From contig JALBUN010000012.1 in NCBI GenBank assembly GCA_025174535.1, forward strand, positions 620,001 through 684,000: 64,000 nucleotides of DNA, written 5' to 3'. Below the pieces are notes generated by a model. It ran no database searches. It was not told the DNA's origin and worked only from the letters and a program-made list of their open reading frames with translations. The DNA comes from Cantharellus purpuraceus. Its lineage: Eukaryota; Basidiomycota; Agaricomycetes; Cantharellales; Hydnaceae. Both the position numbers and the translations under genes were made by a program. Positions within the stretch are counted from its first letter, which is position 1, and every line of letters starts with the position of its first letter. Positions 27,015 through 37,494 of this stretch are shown here, piece by piece.

Positions 27015-28446
27015 TGTTTTGGAACCCGCAAAATTATGGTGTTAGGGCAAACTCTAAATCACCACAATTCCGTGAATGAACAGCTGAGAAGAATATCAAA
27101 CCCTGCTGCAGCACAACTCCAGAAACGATTTAACGTTTGTACTTTGGTTACAATCCTTTGTATTGGTCAATGCAGACTATACGCAGAAAGGTAATACGTT
27201 TCTTAGCAGCAAGAAATGAATAAGACTTCCAGAGTCTAGAGTTCACGGACGCTTAGGGGTCCAGATATTCCAAAAAGATGGGAATGCACTTAGAGGCTAA
27301 AGGAAGTAGGTGGATGAATCCAACCGTCCAACCAGTGGCACTCAGAAGCGGGTAACAGCAATGTGTGAAGTAGTCTAGCAACTGCTTCACACGAGTTCAA
27401 GCTTCTAATGCTCTGCAAAGGCAGTACACACTAGTTACTTAAACAAGAGCACTAATGGCAGGACTATCGACAGACAATCTCACCCTGTAGATTTGTAGTC
27501 ACGTGAGGCAGATACTACACTCACGCCCAAAGCAGGAATATCACTACTTTGAGTGCAATCAAGTACAGTTACACAACTGTAAAAGATCCTTGAACTGGTA
27601 ATCAACAGTTACTGAGATAGAGGATGACACTGTATGTCACTCTAGTCACACTGGTGTGCAGAAGATGGGTAGAATATGATGATATGTTATTCTTTCAGAG
27701 GCAGAATGGCCTCCTTATATATTGTATTTACAGGGGCTGACTAATGGTTCTGGAATATTCTACCTATTAATAGATGGAAACTACTGGAAGGTTGTGGAAG
27801 GTGGAAGAAAGGGGTAGAATATTCCAAGCCAATCACAGGATCTGATCACAGCACTAACACTGATCAGGAGCTGAATAATGGTTCTGGAAAGTTCTATCTA
27901 ATAATAGAAGGAAACAGCTAGAATGTTATGGAAAGGGGTAGAATATTCCAAGGCAATCACCTGATTTGATCACCCATCAGCTGATCTGATCCCTGAGCTA
28001 GGCACTGATCAGGCAAAAAGAAGGGTGTCCACCCTGTTTTCTGCACTGGTTTGCACAGCCATGGATAGCCACATGTCATGTGATGATCTCCACGGAAAAT
28101 AGTGCCCTGAGAGGCTGTGGTTGTTAAGTTACAGAATATTTATTGATGAGAGACATCTGAGCTTGAATTGAGGCCAAATGCCTGGTCCAAAAGGGGAGAG
28201 GCAGCTGCGCGAAGGTTTGTGGGCGCCTATGGGTCCACAACTGTAGCACAGCAGAAATAAATGATTCTGGGCCGAGTTCTGCATGGAATATTCCCAGAAA
28301 AATATGGAAAAATAGAGAATATTTGAATAAGTCCATTCCAGGTACAAGCATCAAATATATGCTGATATTTAGGAATGGAAAAGCAAAGAATAGCACATTG
28401 GTGCTGCATAAATGGAATTTGATAGGGAAAAGGTGGTTTCCATACA
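27015..28446 (+). repeat. Full-length X element (1.43 kb)
   Basis: Starts TGTTTTGGAACC and ends GGTTTCCATACA, imperfect inverted termini of TG...CA type. No long ORF. It contains a TATA-like stretch near 27715-27732. The same unit recurs at 49307, at 50356-58499 (interrupted) and, inverted, at 28641-29197. The flanks here do not form a target duplication, suggesting later rearrangement. Confidence 0.7.
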
Positions 28447-29197
28447 CCGACCCAACCTCCGACCCAACCTCCGACCCAACCTCCAATCCAATCTCCGACC
28501 CCAAATTGGACCTAGTGCGTAATATGAGGGCGCAGCACATAAGCTGAAGCCAAGTCCATTTCTGACCCCCACGACGCTCCCCAATCCCCGCTCCAACTCC
28601 AACCCAATCTCCAACCCACAATCAGACCTAGTGCATAACAAACTGTCCTTGATTGCACTTGAAGTAGTGATATTCCTGCTTTGGGCATGAGTGTAGTATC
28701 TGCCTCACATGACTACAAATCTACAGGGTGAGATTGTCTGTTGATAGTCCTGCCATTAGTGCTCTTGTTTAAGTAACTAGTGTGTACTGCCTTTGCAGAG
28801 CATTAGGATCTTGAACTCATGTGAAGCAGTTGCTAGACTACTTCACACATTACTGTTACCACTTCAGAGTGTCACTGGTCAGACGGTTGGACCCACCCAC
28901 CTACTTCCTTTAGCCTCTAAGTGCATTCCTCTCTCATTTTGGAATATCTGGACCCCTAAGTGTCCATGAACTCTAGACTCTGGAAGTCTTATTCATTTCT
29001 TGCTGCTAAGAAATGTATTACTTTTCTGCATATAGTCTGCATTGACCAATACAAGGGATTGTAACCAAAGTACAAATGTTAAATTGTTTCTGGAGTTGTG
29101 CTGCAGCAGGGTTTGATATTCTTCTCAGCTGTTCATTCATGGAATTGTGGTGATTTAGAGTTTGCCCTAACACCATAATTTTGCAGGTTCCAAAACA
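28447..29197. repeat. A-family LTR 3' fragments (28447-28640) and inverted X fragment (28641-29197)
   Basis: 28447-28640 carries the CC(A/G)ACCCAACCTCC-rich end of the A LTR, ending GTGCATAACA at 28640. 28641-29197 is the TGTTTTGGAACC-side of X in reverse, ending GGTTCCAAAACA at 29197. Confidence 0.65.
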
Positions 29198-29317
29198 AGC
29201 TTGCCAGATATGGAAGCAAAAGCTGCTGGATCGCAATTTGCATCTCTTCCCAAAGTTGACCAAGAAGAGATTTTTTTGCCCCCCTAGAAAATGTCAGTGA
29301 TTGTCAAAATATGTATA

Positions 29318-29846
29318 TGTTATGACTATATTCATTAATGCCCAGATCCCCATCTGATCCCCCTAGATCCCCATGCACATGAAATCTATACTCCATTTGG
29401 AAGCTATTGTGTCTCCATTTGTCTGTCTGATCATCACTGTCAATCTTGCTCATCTGCCTCTGGTTCCAATTGATGCATCAGCATCACCATAGGAACCCAG
29501 ACATCCATCCCTGTTGGACTCAGACATATTCATGCAAGGCCGTCAGCCTCAGAAACTCATCACTGGAGTAACTATTATTAGATTTCAAATATGTATTTAA
29601 GCTGCCTGACTGGGGACTTCATTCCCCAGTTTGAATATCAAATCATGCCTAGCTCCTAAGTCTGATCCAAACCATCTAAGTCATACTCCATCTCCAAAAT
29701 CTCAGACACTGGTATTAGTGAGGGCGCAGCACATAAGCTGAAGCCAAGTCTGTTCTGACCCCCACAACACACCCCAATCCCCACTCCAACTCCAACCCCA
29801 AACTCCAATCCAGGTTCCAATCCCCAATCAGACCTAGTGCATAACA
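29318..29846 (+). repeat. Solo A-family LTR with 5-bp target duplication
   Basis: 529 bp, starts TGTTATGACTATATTC and ends CTAGTGCATAACA. Flanked on both sides by GTATA (29313-29317 and 29847-29851), a clean 5-bp target duplication. It matches the 528-bp 5' LTR of gypsy element G2, so it is a solo LTR of that family. It lies at the 3' end of the Myb/SANT-like ORF of element Z. Confidence 0.9.
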
Positions 29847-30408
29847 GTATAATGTAATGACACACCTCATCCCAATGTAAAAGGCTGTTCACCTTGTTTT
29901 TTACTGTCTCAGCATCCCACTGTGCACAGTACCCAGCTCCCTGAACTGCTTGCAGCACCTCCTTCCACTTCTCTCCAATATGATTCCTCAGTGCCAGATA
30001 TGGATTAATCTGAATAACTGCACACATTACATGATCTACATCCTCCAACATGAAATCCTCATGGCCCTTCCCTCCATTCTTGGTCCTCATGTGCTTTGAC
30101 TGTGAGTGAGAAGATGGGGACTTGTCTAACAAAGGTTCAGGGTTGGGATTTGTGTTCTGGGCTTCTATGGATGCAACAGATGGTCGGTTGGGGGGTTCAA
30201 GCGCAGGGTCAGTGTTTGCATATTGACCTGTGGCAATATCAGCCAAAGTTGAGAGGGAGCTGGGTGAGTTAGACGGGCTGCCATAGAACCGATTAGCAGG
30301 GATACGGAGCTGGGAGTGCGCGACGGGGCACTGCATGTAGTAGTACTCAGACACGTCAGACGCGTTAAGCTTAATATTCTCACGGTCGTGGTAGGTAATT
30401 ATCAGCAA
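29847..30408 (-). pseudogene. Myb/SANT-like protein ORF of element Z, cut by a solo LTR
   Basis: The frame from about 30408 codes for some 185 residues before entering the LTR at 29846. A Pro/Ser-rich N-terminal half is followed by HEDFMLEDVDHVMCAVIQIN, then EKWKEVLQAVQGAGYCAQWD and VKNKVNSLLHWDE. That is the helix spacing of a Myb/SANT-like domain of the kind often seen in fungal mobile DNA. Past the junction the frame continues into LTR sequence, so the native C-terminus is lost or lies at 29198-29317 beyond the LTR. It may bind DNA; no catalytic residues are visible. Confidence 0.55.
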
Positions 30409-30424
30409 CCTGGCATATGCCGAA

Positions 30425-30455
30425 CCAATAATTATTGGTAAACAAATACACTCTA
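30425..30455 (-). repeat. Right terminal inverted repeat of element Z
   Basis: Reverse complement of 25851-25880 with one difference; the outermost bases are CACTCTA. Confidence 0.75.
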
Positions 30456-31489
30456 ATCAATAGTTTGTATTATGGGTGTGAACTCACTCCTGTGACGCAG
30501 TGTGACACCAACGTGACCTCTCATCAGCAACTTGATCGACAGTCGATCAGTCGCCTCGTCGGTTTGGCAGCGTTACCACAGTTCGCTGCAGTTCTCCGGT
30601 CTTTCCCTCAGGCCCAGGAACGGAGCCTAACAGGCTCATCGACACCGGAAAGGCTTGAGTTGTCGTCGGAACACTTAAAACAATCTCAACGTTTTCATCA
30701 ACAACGACATAAATGAGTAAGATTCTGCAACACACTCAGGAAAGGTTGAAACGTTGAAAAGAGTCCCTTCGCAGGCCGAGTCCGGGGACTCCAACAGGGT
30801 TCAACGCCCTGCAGAATAGTATAGCACCCAATCGCTGACAACTCGCAAACAATATTATTGTACACACCCTCTTGCCTGGGAGCCAGATATTGGCGCCTAC
30901 CTTGGGACTTTTGAGCCTCTCGTAACTCTCTGCTTCGTGAATGATATAAACTGACGGGTTACGGATGTCGAGGCGCTGATGGCAGGACTTCCTATGTGAC
31001 AGGCAACAAATTATACTCGATACTATCGCTTTCGGCGAGCTAATTAATGCAGACAAGCTCCAAACTCAGCTCATTCCATGCCTAGATCATATTCTTCTTT
31101 GGGAGTTCAACATACGGATCAGCAGGCTACATAAAGAATGGCATAAGTCAGCCATCAGTTCCAAGACTGATGTGCATCGCTTGGAATTTCCAGTCCGATG
31201 AGTATGTCCAAATCTGTTTTTTTACATCACTAGTCCGAATGATAATTGCCCTGTGTAAAAGCATCAAAGAACTGGTGATCTGAGTCTAGTGACCCCACTT
31301 CCGAGGTCGTCCGGCCGGTGCTTCACAGGTAGCCAGCCAATCGCAGTGAGTTCCGCAGTCACTACTGTGTGACATAGCTGTCCTCTGGGAGCCGTTGATA
31401 ACAGCTCTGGCCTTTCGGGGACTGCGGTACCATTTCAGGCACCGTGAAAAGGGCAAACAATCAACCTTCTAGAAAATATCAAAATACAT
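30456..31489. other. Unassigned region between element Z and the synthetase pseudogene
   Basis: About 1 kb. Short ORFs (30435-30716 +, 31056-30736 -) show no motif I can name. The - strand frame 31056-30736 (GANIWLPGKRV) may be a remnant of something, but no support was found. Confidence 0.35.
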
Positions 31490-34225
31490 CAGTCGCGCAC
31501 GGGCCTTCCGGCTGGTCTCACCAGCAAGCTTCTCAAGCTCCACATACTGATCCCGCTCGGCTTGAGCGTGGTCCCGGAAACGATTTGCTTCACTGCGATT
31601 TCAATCCTCCGCAGGGAGTAAAATCAGTTTGCCAGTACAGATGTCCAAGGTCAGACAAACCTTGTTGTTCACCATGTACTATCAAAAACGCCTTGTGCTC
31701 AGAAAGAGGGGACAAAAATGGCAATTGACACACCGGTATATCCGTTACTTCAAACATATAGCTAGGTTCGTGTCGCCTGCTGAGCATCGTTCTGATCTCT
31801 TTCCTCATCTCTTCCTCAAACGCACTGGTAAAACTTCTCCCCCAGCCGCATTTTGATAAACAATAATACGCGCTTATCATCCGTATATTGGGGACGTCGC
31901 TGTCCCACGCAGAGCGCGTCGTCAATCTGACGTGTGAATCGCTCCAGCACACCGTAGACCTCTAATGAGGCGAATTGTACGCCACTGGGGTTTAACACAC
32001 CGTCACTGCAGATTTTGTGTCAGCGGTTGAACCATGTGCCTCCGAAAAGGGACACAAGGGATAGATATACCTCCTCCCGAGGATCCTGATCCCCTTGGTC
32101 ACGGGATTTACAACCATAAAGTTGCCCTGCGTCGAACACCGAGAAATACGCAGATAGATACTTCCCATCCTTATCATTCAAAAGAATAGAGGTAATGATG
32201 GGTGCGCGCGGGTACACACAAGCTCGCCAGGCATTCCTGTGTGCTCGATATTACGTCCCCCGGGATCGAAAACTTCCATCTTCATCCCAAGACTCTTTCA
32301 TTGCATCTCTTGGGGAATAACTATAAAAAAGCGCATATAACTATCTTTTAACACCGACTCACCTCCAGAATACATAGGTTTAGATGGGACCGCTGTTGCG
32401 ACTAATTCGCTGATGAGATCTTAAGGTATATTGCCGACGAGCCAAGTGACTCACTGGACGCGCATACACCATTACCTTCCATGCCGTTGCCGAGGTAAAT
32501 ATATGTCGGGAAAACATCGTAAACCCAACGGTACATGGGGGCTGTGAACACCGCGCCAGGGATGAAAATGGACCGCAGTGCGGGAAACGGGGCGATTTCC
32601 ACTATTATTGAAATATCAGACAGAAATGTTGGTCCACTGGGTGACACATACAAGGTTTGATCCCTGCGCCTTGAAGTTCTGCACAGAATCGCGACTCATG
32701 CCTAGGATAGATACACTAACGATACGGATATGAAGGTCGACGACATAGCCAAACAGATGCGTTCTTACTTTTGATCACTGACTAATTGCAAAAAGGTGCG
32801 CACATCGGGATGGAAGGGCGATCTGTCATAACGAATGACACGAGGTTCGACCATGAGGGCACCGATGACTGAGTCAAATCAGCTCTCAGTAAATCAATGT
32901 GCATGTCATCCGTACCGGACACAAATAACACCCATCCGGCCTGGTGATCTCACGCAGTAAGTATTGAGCTAATATGAAATATGGCAATCAGGAACCTACT
33001 GAGGTATATTGAAGGAGGCTGTTGATCAAGTGAACAACTCGATTTGTACATCACGTCGTAAGGGTAATTATCGATCGTCTGGGCCAAAGTTGGCTCCTAA
33101 ACCTAAGTTGTTGTAGGCTTGTATTAGAGATCCCTGAAGCGAAGTGAATTGAGATGGAGGGGTCCCAACTGAGACGTACCCCTGCGGTGTATACAATACA
33201 TTTGGGAGGGCCACTGGTTCCAGACAAATAAAGAATCCATAGCAGATGGTTAAATGGTAACTGTTGGAAAACAAGCGCGCCATCCCTTCCTGGCGCGATG
33301 AACTTCTCGAGGGTGATGCTGCAACATTCGTTATTAATCAGCAGAACCTCTACCAACGCATAACAGACCTATGGAGGACGTTTGCATTGGGATACTTCCC
33401 TGGGATGGCACTTGGAATTAGCACCACCTTCTATAGTTCATAACCAGACGACAAATCCGCTGCCACTTCTTGAACTTTAGGCACTATATTGATATGTTTG
33501 CCCGCATAAAAGACTTCCGTATCCATAAACAAGAACTTCGGCGTCACTTGGTGATACCGATAAAGAATACCTGATCTCCCATGTCAGGAGCAGTGCTTGA
33601 AAACATTGCGCCAACGCTTGCCGCAGCCAGGGCAATAACGGCGGCATCAATAGAATTGGTGATGACCGCTGTTTGTGTGGGGTCGATGCGTGAGAATTTG
33701 GCGTCCGGAAGACGTGAGCAGGACGTACCAGCGATCCTGTCGTGAGGTCTAACACCGTGAGCTCGCATGGCATTGCTCATATCGCGCACGAGTCCTCGCA
33801 GCTGTCTGCATGTGTAGTGCCGGAGAGAACCTATCTTGCGTGCTGCGGTGAAGGTGATTCTGTCATTATTATGTTTGAGTATGTTCTCTGCATAATTAAG
33901 TCTAGCGCCTGGGAAGAACTCTGGGACCTCATTCTGCGGTCTATAATGATCTGTAGAAACTAGCGTGAAGACGGAAGACCAGAGTGATATGATGAATATA
34001 TCCACCTTAGTTGGGGGGACACAGTAGATGACACCACTAAACTCCCACAGATCTTGCCAGAAATGCCGGCTCTCTACCGAGTGCTGGTGTAGATCATCAA
34101 AGTCCTCTGTGTGGCGCACTCAAATGCAGACCATGCTTGTGGCTGACATAGCGTCGAAAGTGTTCCGCGCGAGCGAATCGACCATTGTCTCCAGGATTCC
34201 ACAGTATCTCAGGCTGTTCTCCCTG
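31490..34225 (-). pseudogene. Acetoacetyl-CoA synthetase pseudogene (second copy)
   Basis: The region is colinear with the intact gene at 22681-25538, in the same orientation, and keeps many exons and introns (EVPEFFPGARLNYAENIL, GLVRDMSNAMRAHGVRPHD, SVGAMFSSTAPDMG). It is clearly broken. The start codon region is gone: the first codons reading EQPEILWNPGDN have no ATG. The first intron has collapsed to a few bases with loss of exon 2 sequence (about 34110-34120). One base is lost after APDMG near 33582. The P-loop reads YLSGTSGPPK instead of YSSGTTGQPK. The frame shifts near 32180 (LLNDKDG) and near 31835 (MRLGEKF). About 40 nt are missing near the C-terminus at about 31550. An intact product cannot be made. 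Confidence 0.9.
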
Positions 34226-34471
34226 CGTGCGAAACACTACCTGTCCTCTTAGGACAGTCTGAGCTCTTTATATGAGGAATTAGACACGGAAGGAGCTGCT
34301 TGGGCTCTGTGAACGGCTCGGGTTGATATCGTTCCGGCTCAGGTTGCATCCTAACACTCATGCCTATTGAAATAGCGCCTAGTTCCCAGTCGCAAGGCTG
34401 AGAAATTGAAAACCAGTAGCAATAATTCTGTAACGGAAACAGAATTATGTAATAGTCATTTCAATTGCCCA
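34226..34471. other. Upstream of the GRF gene
   Basis: 246 bp between the decayed synthetase and the GRF zinc-finger gene. An in-frame ATG at 34406 could extend the GRF protein by 22 residues. No other feature seen. Confidence 0.4.
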
Positions 34472-35384
34472 ATGACTTCCCCTACCAAGACGCAGTCAAC
34501 GAGCCCTGTCGGCCCTGACCGTGTCGTAAGGTGCTTCCATAACGTAGAGCTTCCTCTCCTTACTAGTAACACGACCGATAACCCCGGAAGAAATTTCTAT
34601 GCGTGCTTTAAGGCTCGAGGCGACCCGGAGAGGTGCAAATTCTTCGGTAAGTCTGTCTATGTCACACCGGTTTCTCATCACGATGGAAGCAGCACCCAGA
34701 ATGGGTTGATAAACCTCCTAACTCTTCCCAAACCGCATCGGTGTCTAGTGCCTCGCAGCCTATGACACCGTCAAAGCGTGTGTGCGCAGGAACCCTTCCC
34801 ACACCTTCTATATCTATGTCCAATACTACTCCCCTTGATAGGTCTGGTCCCATAGACGATGATGGTGGCTCCATGGCTTTATTTCCAGATGATAAGATCG
34901 TTAGGAGTCCATGGGAAGGCCATCCTTCTCCTGTGAAGACGCCGGTACGGAAACCCAGCCAGTGGGAAGCCATCCGGGATGATCCAGTAGGTCGTCCAGT
35001 CTCACATATATCTGCAACTCATTTATACCCATTACAATAGGAAAATCCGTTTCATGTCCGCGCTGCAACTATTACTCATGCTTTATCCCCCGAGAATTCT
35101 CCTTCGCCCACCACCCCTGTAGCTACCGGAGATTCTATCCAGTATGCCATGGACGTCCTGGGTACCGTACCTGAAACTATCCGTAGGCTTGAACGCAAGC
35201 TTAATGCTGCAGAGAAGGCGAGAGACGCCAAGACGGCCAGAATAATCAACCTGGAGAAGGATATAGTAGAGTACGCAGTGATTAATCCCAACGTGCATTC
35301 AATTGATGCCCATCGTCTCACAGCCTCAAGAATCGTAATCGGTCTTTGGAGTGTGCCTTGGAGGTACTGAAAGCACAACGTTGA
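34472..35384 (+). CDS. Small GRF-type zinc-finger protein with C-terminal coiled coil
   Basis: Exons 34472-34646, 34700-34986, 35041-35270 and 35324-35384 give 250 residues. Near the N-terminus CFHNVELPLL, NPGRNFYAC and ERCKFFEWVD form a GRF zinc finger (Cys-His-Cys-Cys with the G-R-x-[FYW] signature), a module that binds single-stranded nucleic acid in proteins such as NEIL3, TOP3A and APE2. The middle is Ser/Pro/Thr-rich. The end is a predicted coiled coil (PETIRRLERKLNAAEKARDAK, then DLKNRNRSLECALEVLK after the last intron). Such GRF plus coiled-coil proteins are common and mostly uncharacterised in mushrooms. No enzymatic domain is present. An upstream ATG at 34406 is possible; 34472 was chosen because it sits just before the domain. 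Confidence 0.8.
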
Positions 35385-35598
35385 GCATTTCGAGTTAATT
35401 CTGTATGTAATAATAGTAGTCCGCAATTTCGAAGAACTTCTCTAAAGGGATTTGCGTCACAAAACACTACTTAGTTACGTAAAGCATGGAGTATCCCGGC
35501 CTTCCCACGCCTACGACATAAGCGGTGGCTCCAAGCCTTTAGCTCTGTCCCTCACAGAACCAGACGAATCTCGCCAGCTTTACCTATCATCACAGATT

Positions 35599-37339
35599 AT
35601 GACTACCTTCTCCTACGTAGAGCCTGTAAATTTGAACCTTGTGAGTTATCTCTAGTTTTCTTGCAAACTCGTATTTCATGACAATTGCCTTTAGATTTGC
35701 TGCATTTGCCGGTATGCTACCGATGCGTTGATCTCGAGCACTCAACTTACACAAGAACTTACAGTGTACCCTTTATCGAACCCACAACGACGAAAAGCTG
35801 CTCTCACACATTTTGCAAGGTCTGTATAACTCAAGCTTTTGCGGCCACCCCCCAGTGTCCAGTAGATCGCTCACCCTTGAGCGAGGACGATCTTTGTCCC
35901 GCGAATCCTATTGTCAGACATGTGTGTTTTGTACACTCTACTTTTCATACACCGTCGCTGATCAGTTGTCACTTCCAGCTTGTAGATGAATTACTCGTAG
36001 AGTGTCCTCAACGTTCCTTTGGTTGTTCTCATACATGTCAACGTCAATGGCTTGCTACGCATATTAAAGGCGACTGCCAATTCGTAGAGGTCGTCTGTTG
36101 TCAGGAGCAGTGCGAAGAAGTTGTATTGAGAAAGGATGTCGGGAAGCACACGGACACATGCGAGCGTCGCATGGTTCAATGCGAGGCATGTGGTACTCGG
36201 ATACAATTCATTGACTTGCAGGTGCGCTCTTTGAATTCATTTTTCGTATGTCGGTCTCATTGCGACTCCGGAAGTCACATTATGGTCTTTGTCCAGCAGA
36301 AGACGCCGCATGTCCTGACTGTGATATAATTCTCCCTCGTGGTGACATCTCTGACCATACTTCCACCTGTTCCGAGCGCATCATTCCTTGTGGACAGGCT
36401 GTACATGGCTGCCCTTGGACCGGCCCACGTCACACATTATCAACCTCACACCAGCACCAATGTGCATACGAAGCTATTAAGGGCTACTTTGCGTTGAATG
36501 CCTCGCGTATGTCTGCACTTGAAACGGAAAACTCATCTCTTCGATGGAGGGTTGAAGAACTCGAGAACGCTCTGCGCTCCACAAGCCGGGACCTTCAAAC
36601 GGCGAAAGTGGCTTTAGGTCCTTGGTTTCGACCAGATGGATGCCATTTGCCTCTACGCCCGTCTCCGCCGTCAGAACCGGCGCCGAGAGCATACCCTCGT
36701 CGACGTCTCTCAAATGCTCTCAACTCAGCCATGTTTGGTCTTCCTCAGGATTCTAGTTCCCCTGTTGACCCAGCTGGTGTCGATCCCACTCCCCAGCCAT
36801 CTTTGATTACAAACTTACCTTCGACAGATCCCTTTGCCCAGTTTTTCCCGCCTCCTGAACACCATCCTCCGCAATCACTACATCCATCTGAGGCATTTGC
36901 TTTGGGTCAATTGACCGACGGGAGCTATCCTCGTACAGCGCCAAACTCCCAGGTTGCACCACTGAACTTGAACACTACTTTGGAAGGCTCACTCATGAGT
37001 CTCCGCAGTTCCATTGTGACTCTCGCAGCTTCACTCGACTCCGAGAACCGCAGGCATGATATCGCTTTGACGACCGAAAGTCTCCGGGTAAACGAGGAAG
37101 TCATGTCTTTGCGAGCAATAGTACAAGGGGTCCGCATGCAAGTGCATCACATGATGATGGACCGTAATTCACAGGTCACGGGTAGAGACGATGAGGGTGC
37201 TGCATACAACTATTCACATGTTCGAGCTACAGCTATTGAGCCCTGGACATCGTCAGTCAGGTATCTGAACCACCATCCACCTGTGCATCGACCAATTAGC
37301 ATCGGTACTACTACTCATGTACAGACGACAAAGCTATAG
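35599..37339 (+). CDS. RING and TRAF-type zinc-finger protein (probable E3 ubiquitin ligase)
   Basis: Exons 35599-35640, 35695-35711 (17 nt), 35765-35921, 35979-36221 and 36275-37339 give 507 residues. The RING reads ICCICRV, then CSHTFCKVCI and CPVDRSPL, the C3HC4 order split by the tiny exon. TRAF-type zinc fingers follow (VECPQRSFGCSHTCQR, FVEVVCCQEQCEEVVLR, DTCERRMVQCEACG, ACPDCDIILPRGD, CSERIIPC). A short coiled coil (MSALETENSSLRWRVEELEN) and a Pro/Ser-rich tail with a second helical stretch near the end complete it. There is no MATH domain. It should transfer ubiquitin with an E2; the target is unknown. The start at 35599 is the first ATG in frame with the RING after intron removal. 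Confidence 0.88.
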
Positions 37340-37494
37340 GAGCATTTAATTATACAGGTGCCTCAAGGCTCTTCGAACCATATTCCTTGCTTTCGCCACC
37401 AATCTGTTGCATAATGTAACCGACGGCCTCAATACAAAATGGCGTGCACAGGGACGAAGGAACATAAAAAAAAAATTGCAATAAACAGAGCGTA

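Larger units (their letters stand above)
25851..30455. mobile_element. 4.6 kb element with terminal inverted repeats (called Z), filled with other repeats
   Basis: The left end 25851-25878 and the right end 30428-30455 are inverted copies with one mismatch (TAGAGTGTATTTGTTT, G or A, then CCAATAATTAT). Both outermost dinucleotides are TA, so the true element may start at GAGTG and be flanked by a TA target duplication, as in Tc1/mariner-type DNA transposons. Own sequence appears to be 25851-26109, about 29198-29317 and 29847-30455; the rest is made of A-family LTRs and X elements. The only clear ORF is Myb/SANT-like, not a transposase, so the element would be non-autonomous or a remnant. Confidence 0.65.

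Noticed and set aside
28124..28641. 165-codon and 90-codon ORFs in the first repeat island (also 50355-50655)
   Set aside because: They lie across X and LTR sequence, occur wherever the repeats occur, and have no conserved domain.
25851..30455. Reading element Z as a full LTR retrotransposon
   Set aside because: The outer ends are long inverted, not direct, repeats, and there is no gag-pol inside; LTRs present are solo copies of another family.
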